Below are positions 7,999 through 16,622 of a DNA stretch of 64,000 nt, piece by piece. Origin of the DNA: Nocardia yamanashiensis NBRC 100130 (lineage in GTDB: Bacteria; Actinomycetota; Actinomycetes; Mycobacteriales; Mycobacteriaceae). The notes under the pieces were generated by a model. That model had not been told where the DNA came from. It searched no databases and saw only the letters and a program-made list of their open reading frames with translations. How positions within the stretch are numbered: the stretch's first letter is position 1; each line of letters opens with the position of its first letter. The translations under genes were made by a program, and so were the position numbers. The stretch spans positions 124,001 through 188,000 of the forward strand of contig NZ_BDCD01000024.1 of the NCBI RefSeq assembly GCF_001613325.1. The letters run 5' to 3'.

Positions 7999-8583
7999 GT
8001 GGCGGAAAAGAATTCCCGGAGCCGGAACCGGCGGGGTGAGGGGGCGCGGCTGCGCGACGAGATCGTCTCGGCGGCAAGCGTTCTGCTCGAAACCCTGGAC
8101 GGGCAGGAAGCGCTGTCGCTGCGGGCGGTGGCGCGTGCGGTGGGGATCGCGCCGCAGAGCGTGTACCTGCATTTCGCGGATCGGCGCGAGCTGCTGACCG
8201 CCGTGTACGCGGTGCGGTTCGCGGAATTGCGTGCGGCGCTGGAGGATTCGCAGCGCGATCCGGAACCCTCGGTGCGGCTGGCTGCGCTCTGCCGGGCTTA
8301 TCTCGACTACGGGCTCTCGCATCCGGGTCACTATCGGGTGCTGTTCGGGACGGCGGGGACGCCCGGCTGGGAACCCACCGCCGAGCAGCTGCCCGGGCTG
8401 CCTACCTTCCAGTTGCTGGTGGACGGGCTGATCGCTTGCGGCAGTGCGGATCCGAAGGTCGACGCGACCTGCCTGTGGGCCGCGCTGCACGGCCTCGTCA
8501 CCTTGCGGCAGGACCGGCCCAGCTTTCCATGGCCGGAGCCGGCGGTACTGGTGGATGCGCTGGTGCGCGGTTATGTGCGCTGA
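7999..8583 (+). CDS. TetR-family repressor
   Basis: 194 aa from the GTG at 7999, chosen because TATGCT precedes it by six bases (leaderless). The in-frame ATG at 7960 lies between the two operator copies, and starting there would make one copy coding. The N-terminal helix-turn-helix is LSLRAVARAVGIAPQSVYLHF. The C-terminal domain carries SHPGHYRVLFG, typical of the TetR_C_13/WHG-like group. It probably represses itself and the divergent MBL hydrolase through the double operator. Confidence 0.9.
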   Translation: MAEKNSRSRNRRGEGARLRDEIVSAASVLLETLDGQEALSLRAVARAVGIAPQSVYLHFADRRELLTAVYAVRFAELRAALEDSQRDPEPSVRLAALCRAYLDYGLSHPGHYRVLFGTAGTPGWEPTAEQLPGLPTFQLLVDGLIACGSADPKVDATCLWAALHGLVTLRQDRPSFPWPEPAVLVDALVRGYVR

Positions 8584-8609
8584 ATGATCCAGACGCGGAG
8601 AGGTTGTTT

Positions 8610-8632
8610 ATGACTGACCGGTCATTCATAAT
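8610..8632 (+). promoter_or_regulatory. TetR operator palindrome and leaderless -10
   Basis: ATGACTGACCGGTCATTCAT (8610-8629) is symmetric except for one base pair in each arm. The overlapping CATAAT (8627-8632) lies six bases before the ATG at 8639. This is an autoregulatory arrangement for the TetR gene that follows. Confidence 0.6.
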
Positions 8633-8638
8633 AAATCC

Positions 8639-9208
8639 ATGCCGAAGATCGTCGATCGCGCCGCCCGGCAGGGAGAAATCCTGGACGCCGCGGCAAAAGT
8701 GTTCGCGCGCAAAGGCTTCACCGCCTCCCGGATAGAAGATGTGGCCGCCGAAGCCGGGATCGCCAAGGGCAGCGTGTATCTCTATTTCCCCAGCAGGGAC
8801 GCCCTGCTGGCCGGAGTGTTCGAGAGCTATGCCGCCCGCTCCGCCGAAGTCCTCGCCGAACTCGGCGACGGCCCGCCGCTCGACCGGCTGGCCGCACTCG
8901 TGCGCGGGGCCATCGACATGCTGGCCGCCCATCCCGACCACGCCCGCGTCCTGCTCGACGTCTGGGCCGCGAATCCGCCCATCGACATGGTCGCGGTGTA
9001 TCGCGAATATCGCGGCGCCATAGCCGAATTGCTGCGCGAAGCCGGGGCGCGCGGCGAATTGCGCACCGGCATCGGCGAAGAACACGCCACCGTGCTCGTC
9101 GGAGCCATCGAGGGCTGCCTGGTGCAAGCCCTGGTGGATCCGGACATCGCCCTGCGCGAACTGGCCGAACCGGTCATCCAGGTCTGCATCGAAGGAATCC
9201 GCGCATGA
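8639..9208 (+). CDS. TetR-family repressor
   Basis: 189 aa. A canonical TetR helix-turn-helix (ASRIEDVAAEAGIAKGSVYLYF) lies at about residues 25-50, followed by an all-helical ligand domain with AHPDHARVLLDVWA. The palindrome TGACCGGTCA before the start is the likely binding site. Its stop overlaps the ATG of the next gene (ATGA), so the downstream membrane protein is co-translated and probably controlled by it. Confidence 0.92.
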   Translation: MPKIVDRAARQGEILDAAAKVFARKGFTASRIEDVAAEAGIAKGSVYLYFPSRDALLAGVFESYAARSAEVLAELGDGPPLDRLAALVRGAIDMLAAHPDHARVLLDVWAANPPIDMVAVYREYRGAIAELLREAGARGELRTGIGEEHATVLVGAIEGCLVQALVDPDIALRELAEPVIQVCIEGIRA

Positions 9209-9765
9209 GCACGCTCGCCGAACACATGATCGCGCCCGGCGCCACGCACGGTGAGATGATCGCCGCGCTAGCTGTCGGAATCACCGGGGCGGCAACGGTA
9301 TCCGCTCTCGCCGTCGACGCCGGGCTGGACTGGTGGCGGATCGCCGTCATCGTCTTCGTCGCCTTCGACATCTTCGGCGGCGTGGTGGTGAACGCGACCG
9401 CCTCCGCCAAACGGCGCTATCACGGACCCGGCCGGGACGCCCGGCATCACCTCGGCTTCGTGGCCATCCACCTGCAACCGTTCCTGCTGGCCTGGGCGGT
9501 CCCCGGTTTCGGCTGGGCGCCCGCCGCGGCCATCTACCTGCTCGCGCTCCTCGGCGGCGTCATCGTCACCAGCACGCCGCTGTCCCTGCGCCGCCCGGTC
9601 GCCTACGGCGTCACCGCGATCGGCGTACTGGCGGCGACCTCCCTGCTCACCGTGCCCCCGCCAGCCGCCTGGTTCGCCCCCGTCCTCCTGATCAAACTGC
9701 TGCTCGCCCACCTGCTCCCGGAAGAAGCCGCGCAACCGGGGAACGGCCGCGCCGCGACGACGTGA
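9205..9765 (+). CDS. Small integral membrane protein, function unknown
   Basis: 186 aa with about five or six hydrophobic helices (for example AALAVGITGAATVSALAV, IAVIVFVAFDIFGGVVV, AAIYLLALLGGVIVTS, VTAIGVLAATSLLTV). There is a conserved-looking loop NATASAKRRYHGPGRDARHHLGF and a second charged patch HLQPFLLAW. I do not recognise a characterised family. It overlaps the TetR stop by four bases, so it is the likely regulated partner, perhaps a transporter or resistance membrane protein; that role is inferred only from context. Confidence 0.75.
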   Translation: MSTLAEHMIAPGATHGEMIAALAVGITGAATVSALAVDAGLDWWRIAVIVFVAFDIFGGVVVNATASAKRRYHGPGRDARHHLGFVAIHLQPFLLAWAVPGFGWAPAAAIYLLALLGGVIVTSTPLSLRRPVAYGVTAIGVLAATSLLTVPPPAAWFAPVLLIKLLLAHLLPEEAAQPGNGRAATT

Positions 9766-9817
9766 TCCCCGCATCAGGTCCAGGTCGGATGCCGCGCTCA
9801 TATGTGACGATGGGCCC

Positions 9818-11398
9818 GTGCCCGACTGGACCTATCACCCCCTGTGCCCGGCCGCGAACGCGCTGCTCGGGGAACGTCGCGCCCAACGCTTCGCCCTGCG
9901 TTTCCTGTCCACCCTGATCGCGATCCCTGGCGGCGGCAACGCGATCAAACGGATCTTCGATCATCCCGAGCCGCCGGCGGAATGGCAGGGCAGGCTCGGC
10001 GCCGCCGTCCCGGTCTCGGTGGCGCGGGACGCGATTCGCGTCCTGCCGGTGCAGGGCGCACGGGTGATAGAGGTCGGACCGGTCGGTCCCGGCGATGTGC
10101 AGGAGGTCCGTGCCGCTGCCTCCGGCAGGCGCTGCCGCGTCATCGCGCGGGCGCTCGATCCGGCAACCGCCGCGGCGCTGGACGGCAGCGTCGATGCCGT
10201 GTCGGTCTGCGCGAGCCGCGTCGAGGCGGACAGCGGCAGCTCTGGATCGCAGCCGGGTGACTGCTGCGACCCGGACGGGAGCGGGGCTCCGCTGCCCGCG
10301 CGCCGCTACTTGCGCGATCCTGATATCGCGGAAGCGCTTGCGGCGCTGCGGGATTCGGATGCGCTGGTGCTGGCGCGGCCGAGTGTGCTGGTCGAGGCGG
10401 GACCGGGGTGGTTTCAGCGGGTGATCGAGGCGGCGCAGCCGACCCAGCCGCCGCCGGAGACGCTGCGGGATGTCCCGGTCGATCCGCGGCGGTGGCCGGG
10501 ATGGTTCTGGGGGCTGCTGGTCGGGGCCGGGATGATCGTGGCGGGGCTGGGGGCGGCGGCGATCACGCTGGGGCCGGTGCTGCTGTGGTACGACCGGGAC
10601 TATCTCGGGACGGACGTCGACGGGTTGCACGCGATCAACCACCATCTGGTGCATTTCCTGCAGCACGATCGAATCACCATGGCGGGCAATATGATTGCCA
10701 TCGGGTGCCTGTATGCCGGGCTGTCCTGGGGCGGGATCCGGATGGGGCGGGTGTGGGCGCGCAACGCGCTGCTGGCGTCCGGGTTGATCGGGTTTCCGAC
10801 GCTGTTCTATTTCCTGGTGATCGGGTTCGTGGAGCCGCTGCACGTCTTGGCCGCGGTGGTGCTGTTCCCGATGTGGGTGCTGGCCGTCGCGCGCCGGCCG
10901 GGACCACCGCGCTGGACCACGCCGCCGCCGTGCCCGGAGCCGACCCGCCGCCGGGCGCTCGTCGGGCAATTGCTGATCGTCGCCATGGGCATCGGCGTCA
11001 TGATCGGCGGCGTCGTCATCTCGTGCGTGGGGCTCACCTACGTCTTCGTCCCGACCGATCTCGCCTTCCTGCACACCGACGCGGACACCCTGCGCGCGGC
11101 CAACGACCACCTGCTCCCGTTCATCGCCCATGATCGCGCGGGCTTCGGCGGTGCGCTCATCTCCACCGGCGCGGCCATCCTGCTGCTCGCGCTCTGGGGC
11201 TGGCGGCAGGGCGAGGCGTGGGTGTGGTGGACCCTGCTCGCGGCGGCGATCGCCGGGTCGGCGAGTGCGCTGATCATCCACTTCTTCATTCACTACACGG
11301 CCTTCGTACACCTGCTTCCGGTGTATTTCGGCACCGTCGTCATCCTGCTGGGACTGGGGCTGGCCAGGTCATATCTGCTCGAGGGACCCCGGTTATGA
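9818..11398 (+). CDS. Polytopic membrane protein with internal duplication and DHODH-like N-terminus
   Basis: 526 aa, GTG start. Residues about 1-120 weakly recall the opening of class 2 dihydroorotate dehydrogenase (HPL-P-A-A-LLGERRAQRFALR, later GARVIEVGPVGPGDVQEV), but the flavin and substrate residues are not evident. Residues about 235-526 are membrane-embedded and consist of two related halves. Each has an external loop with a T-D-x-D-x-L-x-A-x-N-x-H-L-x-x-F-x-x-H-D-R pattern (TDVDGLHAINHHLVHFLQHDR and TDADTLRAANDHLLPFIAHDR) followed by a helix. No function can be assigned. Confidence 0.75.
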   Translation: MPDWTYHPLCPAANALLGERRAQRFALRFLSTLIAIPGGGNAIKRIFDHPEPPAEWQGRLGAAVPVSVARDAIRVLPVQGARVIEVGPVGPGDVQEVRAAASGRRCRVIARALDPATAAALDGSVDAVSVCASRVEADSGSSGSQPGDCCDPDGSGAPLPARRYLRDPDIAEALAALRDSDALVLARPSVLVEAGPGWFQRVIEAAQPTQPPPETLRDVPVDPRRWPGWFWGLLVGAGMIVAGLGAAAITLGPVLLWYDRDYLGTDVDGLHAINHHLVHFLQHDRITMAGNMIAIGCLYAGLSWGGIRMGRVWARNALLASGLIGFPTLFYFLVIGFVEPLHVLAAVVLFPMWVLAVARRPGPPRWTTPPPCPEPTRRRALVGQLLIVAMGIGVMIGGVVISCVGLTYVFVPTDLAFLHTDADTLRAANDHLLPFIAHDRAGFGGALISTGAAILLLALWGWRQGEAWVWWTLLAAAIAGSASALIIHFFIHYTAFVHLLPVYFGTVVILLGLGLARSYLLEGPRL

Positions 11399-11404
11399 AT
11401 GGGC

Positions 11405-11431
11405 TTGCATCGTCGTGCATAATCATTTGCA
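11405..11431 (+). promoter_or_regulatory. Candidate ARG box upstream of argG
   Basis: TTGCAT-CGTCG-TGCATAA, followed by a third half-site in CATTTGCA, lies 53-79 bases before the argG start. TTGCAT/ATGCAA half-sites resemble actinobacterial ArgR operators, and argR is in this window. This is an inference from pattern and position. Confidence 0.5.
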
Positions 11432-11483
11432 GCACGCCGGGGGGCTGCCGCAGAACCGGACGCAAGAATCGAGGAGCACTGAC

Positions 11484-12686
11484 ATGACCAAGCGCGTCGT
11501 ACTCGCCTACTCGGGCGGGTTGGACACCTCCGTAGCCATCAGCTGGATCGCCAAGGAGACCGGCGCTGAGGTCGTGGCCGTCGCTATCGACCTCGGCCAG
11601 GGCGGCGAGGACATGAACGATGTGCGCCAGCGCGCCCTCGACTGCGGCGCCGTCGAGTCCATCGTCGTCGATGCCCGCGACGAGTTCGCCAACGAGTACT
11701 GCCTGCCCACCATCCAGGCCAACGCGCTGTACATGGGCCGCTACCCGCTGGTCTCGGCCATCTCCCGGCCGCTGATCGTCAAGCACCTCGTCGAGGCCGC
11801 CGAGTACCACGGCGCCGACACCGTCTCGCACGGCTGCACCGGCAAGGGCAACGACCAGGTCCGCTTCGAGGTCGGCATCGGCGCCCTCGCGCCCGACCTG
11901 AAGGTCATCGCGCCGGTCCGCGACTACGCCTGGACCCGTGAGAAGGCCATCGAATTCGCGGGCGAGAACAACCTGCCCATCAACGTGTCCAAGAAGTCGC
12001 CGTTCTCCATCGACCAGAACCTGTGGGGCCGCGCGGTCGAGACCGGGTTCCTCGAGGACCTGTGGAACGCGCCGACCAAGGACGTCTACGACTACACCGT
12101 CGACCCGACCGTCAACTTCGAAGCGCCCGACGAGCTCATCGTCACCTTCGACAAGGGCATCCCGGTCGCCATCGACGGCCGCCCGGTCACCATGCTCGAG
12201 GCCATCACCGAGCTGAACAAGCGGGCCGGACGCCAGGGCGTCGGCCGCCTCGACATGGTCGAGGACCGCCTCGTCGGCATCAAGTCGCGGGAGATCTACG
12301 AGGCGCCGGGCGCCATCGCGCTGATCACCGCGCACCAGGAGATGGAAGCCGTCACCATCGAGCGCGAACTGGGCCGCTACAAGCGGCAGGTCGAGCAGCG
12401 CTGGGGCGAGCTGGTGTACGACGGCCTGTGGTACTCCCCGCTCAAGCGCGCCCTCGACGCGTTCGTGGCCGAGACCCAGCAGCACGTCTCCGGTGACGTC
12501 CGCATGGTCCTGCACGGCGGCAGCGTCGTCGTCAACGGCCGGCGCTCGGACGAGTCGCTCTACGACTTCAACCTCGCCACCTACGACGAAGGCGACACCT
12601 TCGACCAGTCCCTCGCCAAGGGCTTCGTGCAGATCCACGGTCTGTCCTCGAAGGTCGCGGCGCGGCGGGACCTCGGCAAGAAGTAG
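11484..12686 (+). CDS. argG: Argininosuccinate synthase
   Basis: 400 aa. Condenses citrulline and aspartate using ATP, the step after ArgF. The ATG at 11484 (MTKRVVLAYSGGLDTS) is chosen for its GAGGAG ribosome site and family length; the frame is open further upstream. The N-type ATP pyrophosphatase P-loop AYSGGLDTSVA, the HGCTGKGNDQVRFE loop and the SPFSIDQNLWGR segment are all intact. A candidate ARG box lies upstream. It is followed after 39 bases by a methyltransferase and then argH. Confidence 0.97.
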   Translation: MTKRVVLAYSGGLDTSVAISWIAKETGAEVVAVAIDLGQGGEDMNDVRQRALDCGAVESIVVDARDEFANEYCLPTIQANALYMGRYPLVSAISRPLIVKHLVEAAEYHGADTVSHGCTGKGNDQVRFEVGIGALAPDLKVIAPVRDYAWTREKAIEFAGENNLPINVSKKSPFSIDQNLWGRAVETGFLEDLWNAPTKDVYDYTVDPTVNFEAPDELIVTFDKGIPVAIDGRPVTMLEAITELNKRAGRQGVGRLDMVEDRLVGIKSREIYEAPGAIALITAHQEMEAVTIERELGRYKRQVEQRWGELVYDGLWYSPLKRALDAFVAETQQHVSGDVRMVLHGGSVVVNGRRSDESLYDFNLATYDEGDTFDQSLAKGFVQIHGLSSKVAARRDLGKK

Positions 12687-12725
12687 TAGCCTGCGACCGG
12701 GGGACCGGTCCAAGGAGGCGCGCCC

Positions 12726-13643
12726 ATGCGAACCGATGACGACAGTTGGGACATCACGGAGAGCGTGGGCGTGACCGCCATCGGCGTCGCCGCCATGCGG
12801 GCCTACGAAACCCGGCGCGGCGACTCGCTTTTCCACGACCCGTACGCGGCGAAACTGGTCGCCGCGGTCGGATCCGAGCAATGGGATGCGCTGCTCGCGG
12901 CGGCGCTCGACGGGCAGCAGCCCGACGGCGGTGACTTCCTCAACGGGGTGATGGGCTACTTCCTCGTCGCCCGCACCCTGTACTTCGACGCCTATTTCGA
13001 TGCCGCCGTGCGCGCCGGTATCCGGCAGTTCGTGATCCTGGCCTCCGGGCTGGACGCGCGCGCCTATCGGCTCGAATGGCCTTACGAGAGCCGCGTTTTC
13101 GAAATCGATCTGCCTAAGGTGCTGGCGTTCAAGGCGCGGGCGCTGGCCGGCGATCAGCCGGGGACCGATCGCCGGGAAGTGCCGGTGGATCTGCGGCAGG
13201 ACTGGCCGAAAGCCCTGCTGGACAAGGGCTTCGAACCGGAACTGCCGACCGCGTGGCTGGCCGAAGGGCTGCTGCGCTACCTGCCCGGGCAAGCCCAGAC
13301 CCAACTGCTCGAACACGTGCACGCGCTCAGCGCCCCGCGCAGCCGGATGGCGCTGAACATCGGCACCGGGCGCAGTGCGCTCTCCCGCGAATCCACCGAT
13401 AAACGCGCGAAAGCGTTGTCCGAGGCCGGGATTCACGCCGACCTGGAACAGCTCTGGTATCCGTGGGAGGGCCGCACCGATCCGCGCGACTGGTTCGGCA
13501 TGCACGAATGGCTGGTCCTGGACGGTGACCCGGTGGCCCAGCTCGAAGATCGCGGCCGTAGCGTGCCGGAGGCGGCGCGCACCGATATGGCCGGCCACAT
13601 CCTGATGACCGCAATCCGACCCGGAGGAGACAGCACACGATGA
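12726..13643 (+). CDS. SAM-dependent methyltransferase, TIGR00027/Rv0725c-like family
   Basis: 305 aa with GGAGG before the ATG. It matches the actinobacterial putative O-methyltransferase family related to leucine carboxyl methyltransferases: an N-terminal DITESVGVTAIGVAAMRA opening, RTLYFDAYF, then ILASGLDARAYRL (SAM-binding motif I), EIDLPKVLAFK, and TAWLAEGLLRYL. The family is greatly expanded in mycobacteria and nocardiae and the substrates are mostly unknown. Its stop overlaps the argH start (ATGA), placing it inside the argG-argH operon. Nothing in the sequence links it to arginine chemistry. Confidence 0.88.
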   Translation: MRTDDDSWDITESVGVTAIGVAAMRAYETRRGDSLFHDPYAAKLVAAVGSEQWDALLAAALDGQQPDGGDFLNGVMGYFLVARTLYFDAYFDAAVRAGIRQFVILASGLDARAYRLEWPYESRVFEIDLPKVLAFKARALAGDQPGTDRREVPVDLRQDWPKALLDKGFEPELPTAWLAEGLLRYLPGQAQTQLLEHVHALSAPRSRMALNIGTGRSALSRESTDKRAKALSEAGIHADLEQLWYPWEGRTDPRDWFGMHEWLVLDGDPVAQLEDRGRSVPEAARTDMAGHILMTAIRPGGDSTR

Positions 13644-15064
13644 CGCAGCAGAGCGGCGGAACCAATGAAGGTGCGCTCTGGGGCGGGCGCTTCGCGTCCG
13701 GACCGGCCGCGGCCATGGCGGCGCTGAGCAAGTCCACTCATTTCGACTGGGTGCTCGCGCCGTACGACATCCGCGCCTCCAAAGCCCATGCGCGCGTGCT
13801 GCACAAGGCCGGGCTGCTCACCGAGGGTGACCTGGCCGCCATGCTGGCCGGGCTGGATCAGCTGGCCGCCGACGTGGCCTCGGGCGCGTACGGTCCCGCC
13901 GAATCCGACGAGGACGTGCACGGCGCGCTGGAACGCGGACTGATCGAGCGGGTCGGCGCCGAACTCGGCGGCCGCCTGCGTGCGGGGCGCTCCCGCAACG
14001 ACCAGGTCGCCACCCTGTTCCGCATGTGGCTGCGCGATGCCGCGCGGCGGGTGGCCGCCGGTGTGCTCGATGTGGTCGACGCGCTCGTCGAGCAGGCCGC
14101 CGCGCATCCGGACGCGGTCATGCCCGGCAAGACGCATCTGCAGGCCGCGCAGCCGGTGCTGCTGGCGCACCACCTGCTGGCGCACGCGCACCCGCTGCTG
14201 CGCGATATCGATCGGTTGCGCGATTTCGACAAGCGGGCCGCGGTGTCCCCCTACGGGTCCGGCGCGCTCGCCGGTTCCTCGCTGGGCCTCGATCCGGAAG
14301 CCATCGCCGCGGATCTGGAGTTCGACGCCGCTGCCGCCAACTCCATCGATGCCACGTCCTCGCGCGATTTCGCCGCCGAGGCCGCCTTCGTCTTCGCCAT
14401 GATCGCCGTCGACCTCAGCCGCATGGCCGAAGAGGTGATCATCTGGAGCACACCGGAATTCGGCTACATCACCCTCGCCGACGCCTGGTCCACCGGCTCC
14501 TCGATCATGCCGCAGAAGAAGAACCCCGACGTCTCGGAGTTGACCCGGGGCAAGGCGGGTCGCCTGATCGGCAACCTCACCGGTCTGCTCGCGACCTTGA
14601 AGGCCCAGCCCCTGGCCTACAACCGCGACCTCCAGGAAGACAAAGAGCCGGTCTTCGACTCGGTGGCCCAGCTCGAACTGCTCCTCCCCGCCATCGCCGG
14701 CCTGGTCTCCACCCTCACCTTCCACACCGACCGCATGGCCGAACTCGCCCCCGCCGGCTTCACCCTCGCCACCGACATCGCCGAATGGCTTGTCCGCCAG
14801 GGTGTCCCGTTCCGCGTCGCCCACGAAGCCGCCGGCGGTTGCGTCCGCGCCGCCGAGGCCCGCGGCGTCGGCCTGGACGAACTCACCGACGCCGAATTCG
14901 CCGCCGTCGACCCGGCCCTCACCCCGGCCGTCCGCGAAGTCCTGACCGTCCAGGGCTCCATCGCCTCCCGTAACTCGCGCGGCGGCACCGCGGGCGTCCA
15001 GGTGGCCAAGCAGCTCGAGGAAGTCCGTTCGGCGGCAACCGAACAGCGCGGCTGGGTGAACTGA
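13640..15064 (+). CDS. argH: Argininosuccinate lyase
   Basis: 474 aa. Splits argininosuccinate into arginine and fumarate, the last step of the pathway; a homotetramer of the fumarase/aspartase superfamily. The signature loop GSSIMPQKKNPD is present at about residues 285-297, with the SRNDQVAT and GKTHLQAAQP motifs before it. Length and start (ATG overlapping the previous stop) are as expected. It is followed by a GC-rich hairpin at 15072-15097. Confidence 0.97.
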   Translation: MTQQSGGTNEGALWGGRFASGPAAAMAALSKSTHFDWVLAPYDIRASKAHARVLHKAGLLTEGDLAAMLAGLDQLAADVASGAYGPAESDEDVHGALERGLIERVGAELGGRLRAGRSRNDQVATLFRMWLRDAARRVAAGVLDVVDALVEQAAAHPDAVMPGKTHLQAAQPVLLAHHLLAHAHPLLRDIDRLRDFDKRAAVSPYGSGALAGSSLGLDPEAIAADLEFDAAAANSIDATSSRDFAAEAAFVFAMIAVDLSRMAEEVIIWSTPEFGYITLADAWSTGSSIMPQKKNPDVSELTRGKAGRLIGNLTGLLATLKAQPLAYNRDLQEDKEPVFDSVAQLELLLPAIAGLVSTLTFHTDRMAELAPAGFTLATDIAEWLVRQGVPFRVAHEAAGGCVRAAEARGVGLDELTDAEFAAVDPALTPAVREVLTVQGSIASRNSRGGTAGVQVAKQLEEVRSAATEQRGWVN

Positions 15065-15071
15065 TGTCGCG

Positions 15072-15097
15072 ACCGGGCCGGTGTCATCCGGCCCGGT
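15072..15097 (+). terminator. Hairpin between convergent argH and LysR gene
   Basis: ACCGGGCCGG and CCGGCCCGGT form a perfect 10-bp stem with a 6-base loop, eight bases after the argH stop. There is no U-tract, which is common in actinomycetes. The symmetry would allow use from either strand. Confidence 0.6.
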
Positions 15098-15148
15098 ACA
15101 ACCGGATTCGCTGTTGGTCCGCCGGTAGTCGCGGGCGGGGCCGGGCGG

Positions 15149-16078
15149 CTAGTGGCGGCGGGTTCGGGCGGCCTCGATGCGCGCGGCGAGTTCGACCAGG
15201 TCGGCGGCGGGGCCTTCCGGGGGTGTGCGCCGGAGCCAGACGGCGCGGAATTTCCTGGTCAGCACGATCGCATCGGTGAGCCGCACCTCGTGCAGGGTGC
15301 CCGCGCGGAGTTCGTGCGCCACGATCAGCCTGCTCACCACTGCCGGGGCGAGGCCGTTGCGCGCGGTGGTGAGAATCGCTGCCGCCGAACCTAGTTCGGC
15401 GGCGGGCGGTGCGGGGGTCCCGTGCAGCTCCAGCGTTTCCCACACGGTGTCGCGGGTGCCGGAACCGTGCTCGCGCCACAGCAGCGGGGTGGCGGCGAGT
15501 TCCCGCCAGCTCAGCGGGCGGCGGCGGGCCGCCCAGGGGTGGCCGGGGGAGACGACCACGACGAGTTCGTCGGTGGCCAGTACCCGGCTGCCCAAACCCG
15601 CTGGGGCGTGCGGTCCTTCGACGAATCCGAGATCGGCTTCCCGGTCCCGGATCGCGGCGGTCACCTGTCGCGAGTTCGCCACGTCCAGCACCACCGCCAG
15701 CTCCGGGCGCAGTTTGCGCAGGGCGGTCAGCCAGTGCGGAATGCGATGGTCGGCGATGGTCGTGGACGCCACGATCCGCAGGCTCGGGCGGGCGGCGCCG
15801 TGCAGCGCGGCGATCCCCTCGTTCACCGCCCGCGCCGCGCCCAGCAGCGGCGCCGCCAGCTCCACCACGGCCTGACCCGCGTCGGTGAGCACCGAACCGG
15901 TTCGCCCGCGATCGAGCAGCCGCAGCCGCACCCGCCGCTCCAATGCGCTGATCCGCATGCTCGCGGCGGGCTGACTGATGCCGTGCCGCCGCGCGGCCGC
16001 ACCGAGACTGCCCAGCTCCGCCACCGACACGAGCAGGTCCAGGACTTCCAGATCGGGTGTTCCCGGCGGCAAAGGCAT
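15149..16078 (-). CDS. LysR-family transcriptional regulator
   Basis: 309 aa from the ATG at 16078, chosen because TAAGGT lies six bases upstream (leaderless); a GTG at 16084 is possible. The winged helix-turn-helix occupies residues 1-60 (LGAAARRHGISQPAASMRISALE), followed by the periplasmic-binding-like effector domain. The conserved LTDAG element is present. The start codon and -10 lie inside an inverted repeat, consistent with autoregulation. The divergent neighbour is a ferredoxin gene 109 bases away, which could share control. Confidence 0.92.
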   Translation of the reverse strand: MPLPPGTPDLEVLDLLVSVAELGSLGAAARRHGISQPAASMRISALERRVRLRLLDRGRTGSVLTDAGQAVVELAAPLLGAARAVNEGIAALHGAARPSLRIVASTTIADHRIPHWLTALRKLRPELAVVLDVANSRQVTAAIRDREADLGFVEGPHAPAGLGSRVLATDELVVVVSPGHPWAARRRPLSWRELAATPLLWREHGSGTRDTVWETLELHGTPAPPAAELGSAAAILTTARNGLAPAVVSRLIVAHELRAGTLHEVRLTDAIVLTRKFRAVWLRRTPPEGPAADLVELAARIEAARTRRH

Positions 16079-16092
16079 AAGCACACCTTATG
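16076..16092 (-). promoter_or_regulatory. Inverted repeat over LysR start and -10
   Basis: CATAAGCACACCTTATG has 6-bp perfect arms and a 5-base spacer. It contains the minus-strand TAAGGT hexamer (16090-16085) and ends in the ATG at 16078. It is likely the LysR autoregulatory site. Confidence 0.55.
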
Positions 16093-16186
16093 AGGTGATC
16101 GACTCCCGCCCGCTACCCGCAGCCCGCGCCGCCCGGCAGGATCATGCCTGTCCGCTTTCGGCGGGCTCGAAAACCGAGGAGTTCCA

Positions 16187-16522
16187 ATGACATTCGTGAT
16201 CGGCGCCGCCTGCGTAGACGTCCTCGACAAAGCCTGCATCGAGGAATGCCCGATGGACTGCATCTTCACCGGCAACCGCATGGCCTACATCCACCCCGAC
16301 CTGTGCACCGACTGCGGCGCCTGCGAACCGGCCTGCCCCGTCGAAGCCATCTACTACGAAGACGACATCCCCGCCGACCAACAGCAATTCACAGCCGACA
16401 ACGCCCGCTTCTTCACCGAAACCCTGCCCGGCCACGATGCCCCGCTCGGAACCCCCGGCAGCGCGACGAGCCTCGGCAACATCACAGCGGACACCGCCTA
16501 TGTAACCGGCCTGCCCCGGTAA
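16187..16522 (+). CDS. 7Fe ferredoxin ([3Fe-4S][4Fe-4S])
   Basis: 111 aa with GAGGAG before the ATG. Electron carrier of the FdxA type: Cys9, Cys17 and Cys21-Pro near the N-terminus (ACVDVLDKACIEECPMDC) and the second set LCTDCGACEPACP. Actinobacterial members pass electrons to P450s or other oxidoreductases. No obvious partner is adjacent except the divergent LysR regulator. The last 45 residues are a typical family tail. Confidence 0.9.
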   Translation: MTFVIGAACVDVLDKACIEECPMDCIFTGNRMAYIHPDLCTDCGACEPACPVEAIYYEDDIPADQQQFTADNARFFTETLPGHDAPLGTPGSATSLGNITADTAYVTGLPR

Positions 16523-16622
16523 TTCGGGGGTCCCGTCGTTTCTGAAATGTCAGCGATTCAAAGTTTCGGGGAGCTAGCCTTCACCGACCCCATCTCCGGG
16601 GCTGTGAGCGAAAGGCGAGTGA

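Noticed and set aside
7174..8490. 438-codon version of the MBL hydrolase
   Set aside because: The extra part is antisense to the TetR gene and would remove the divergent operator region.
11340..13598. 752-codon minus-strand frame
   Set aside because: Antisense to argG and the methyltransferase, which have clear family motifs; the frame is low-complexity and without a start signal.
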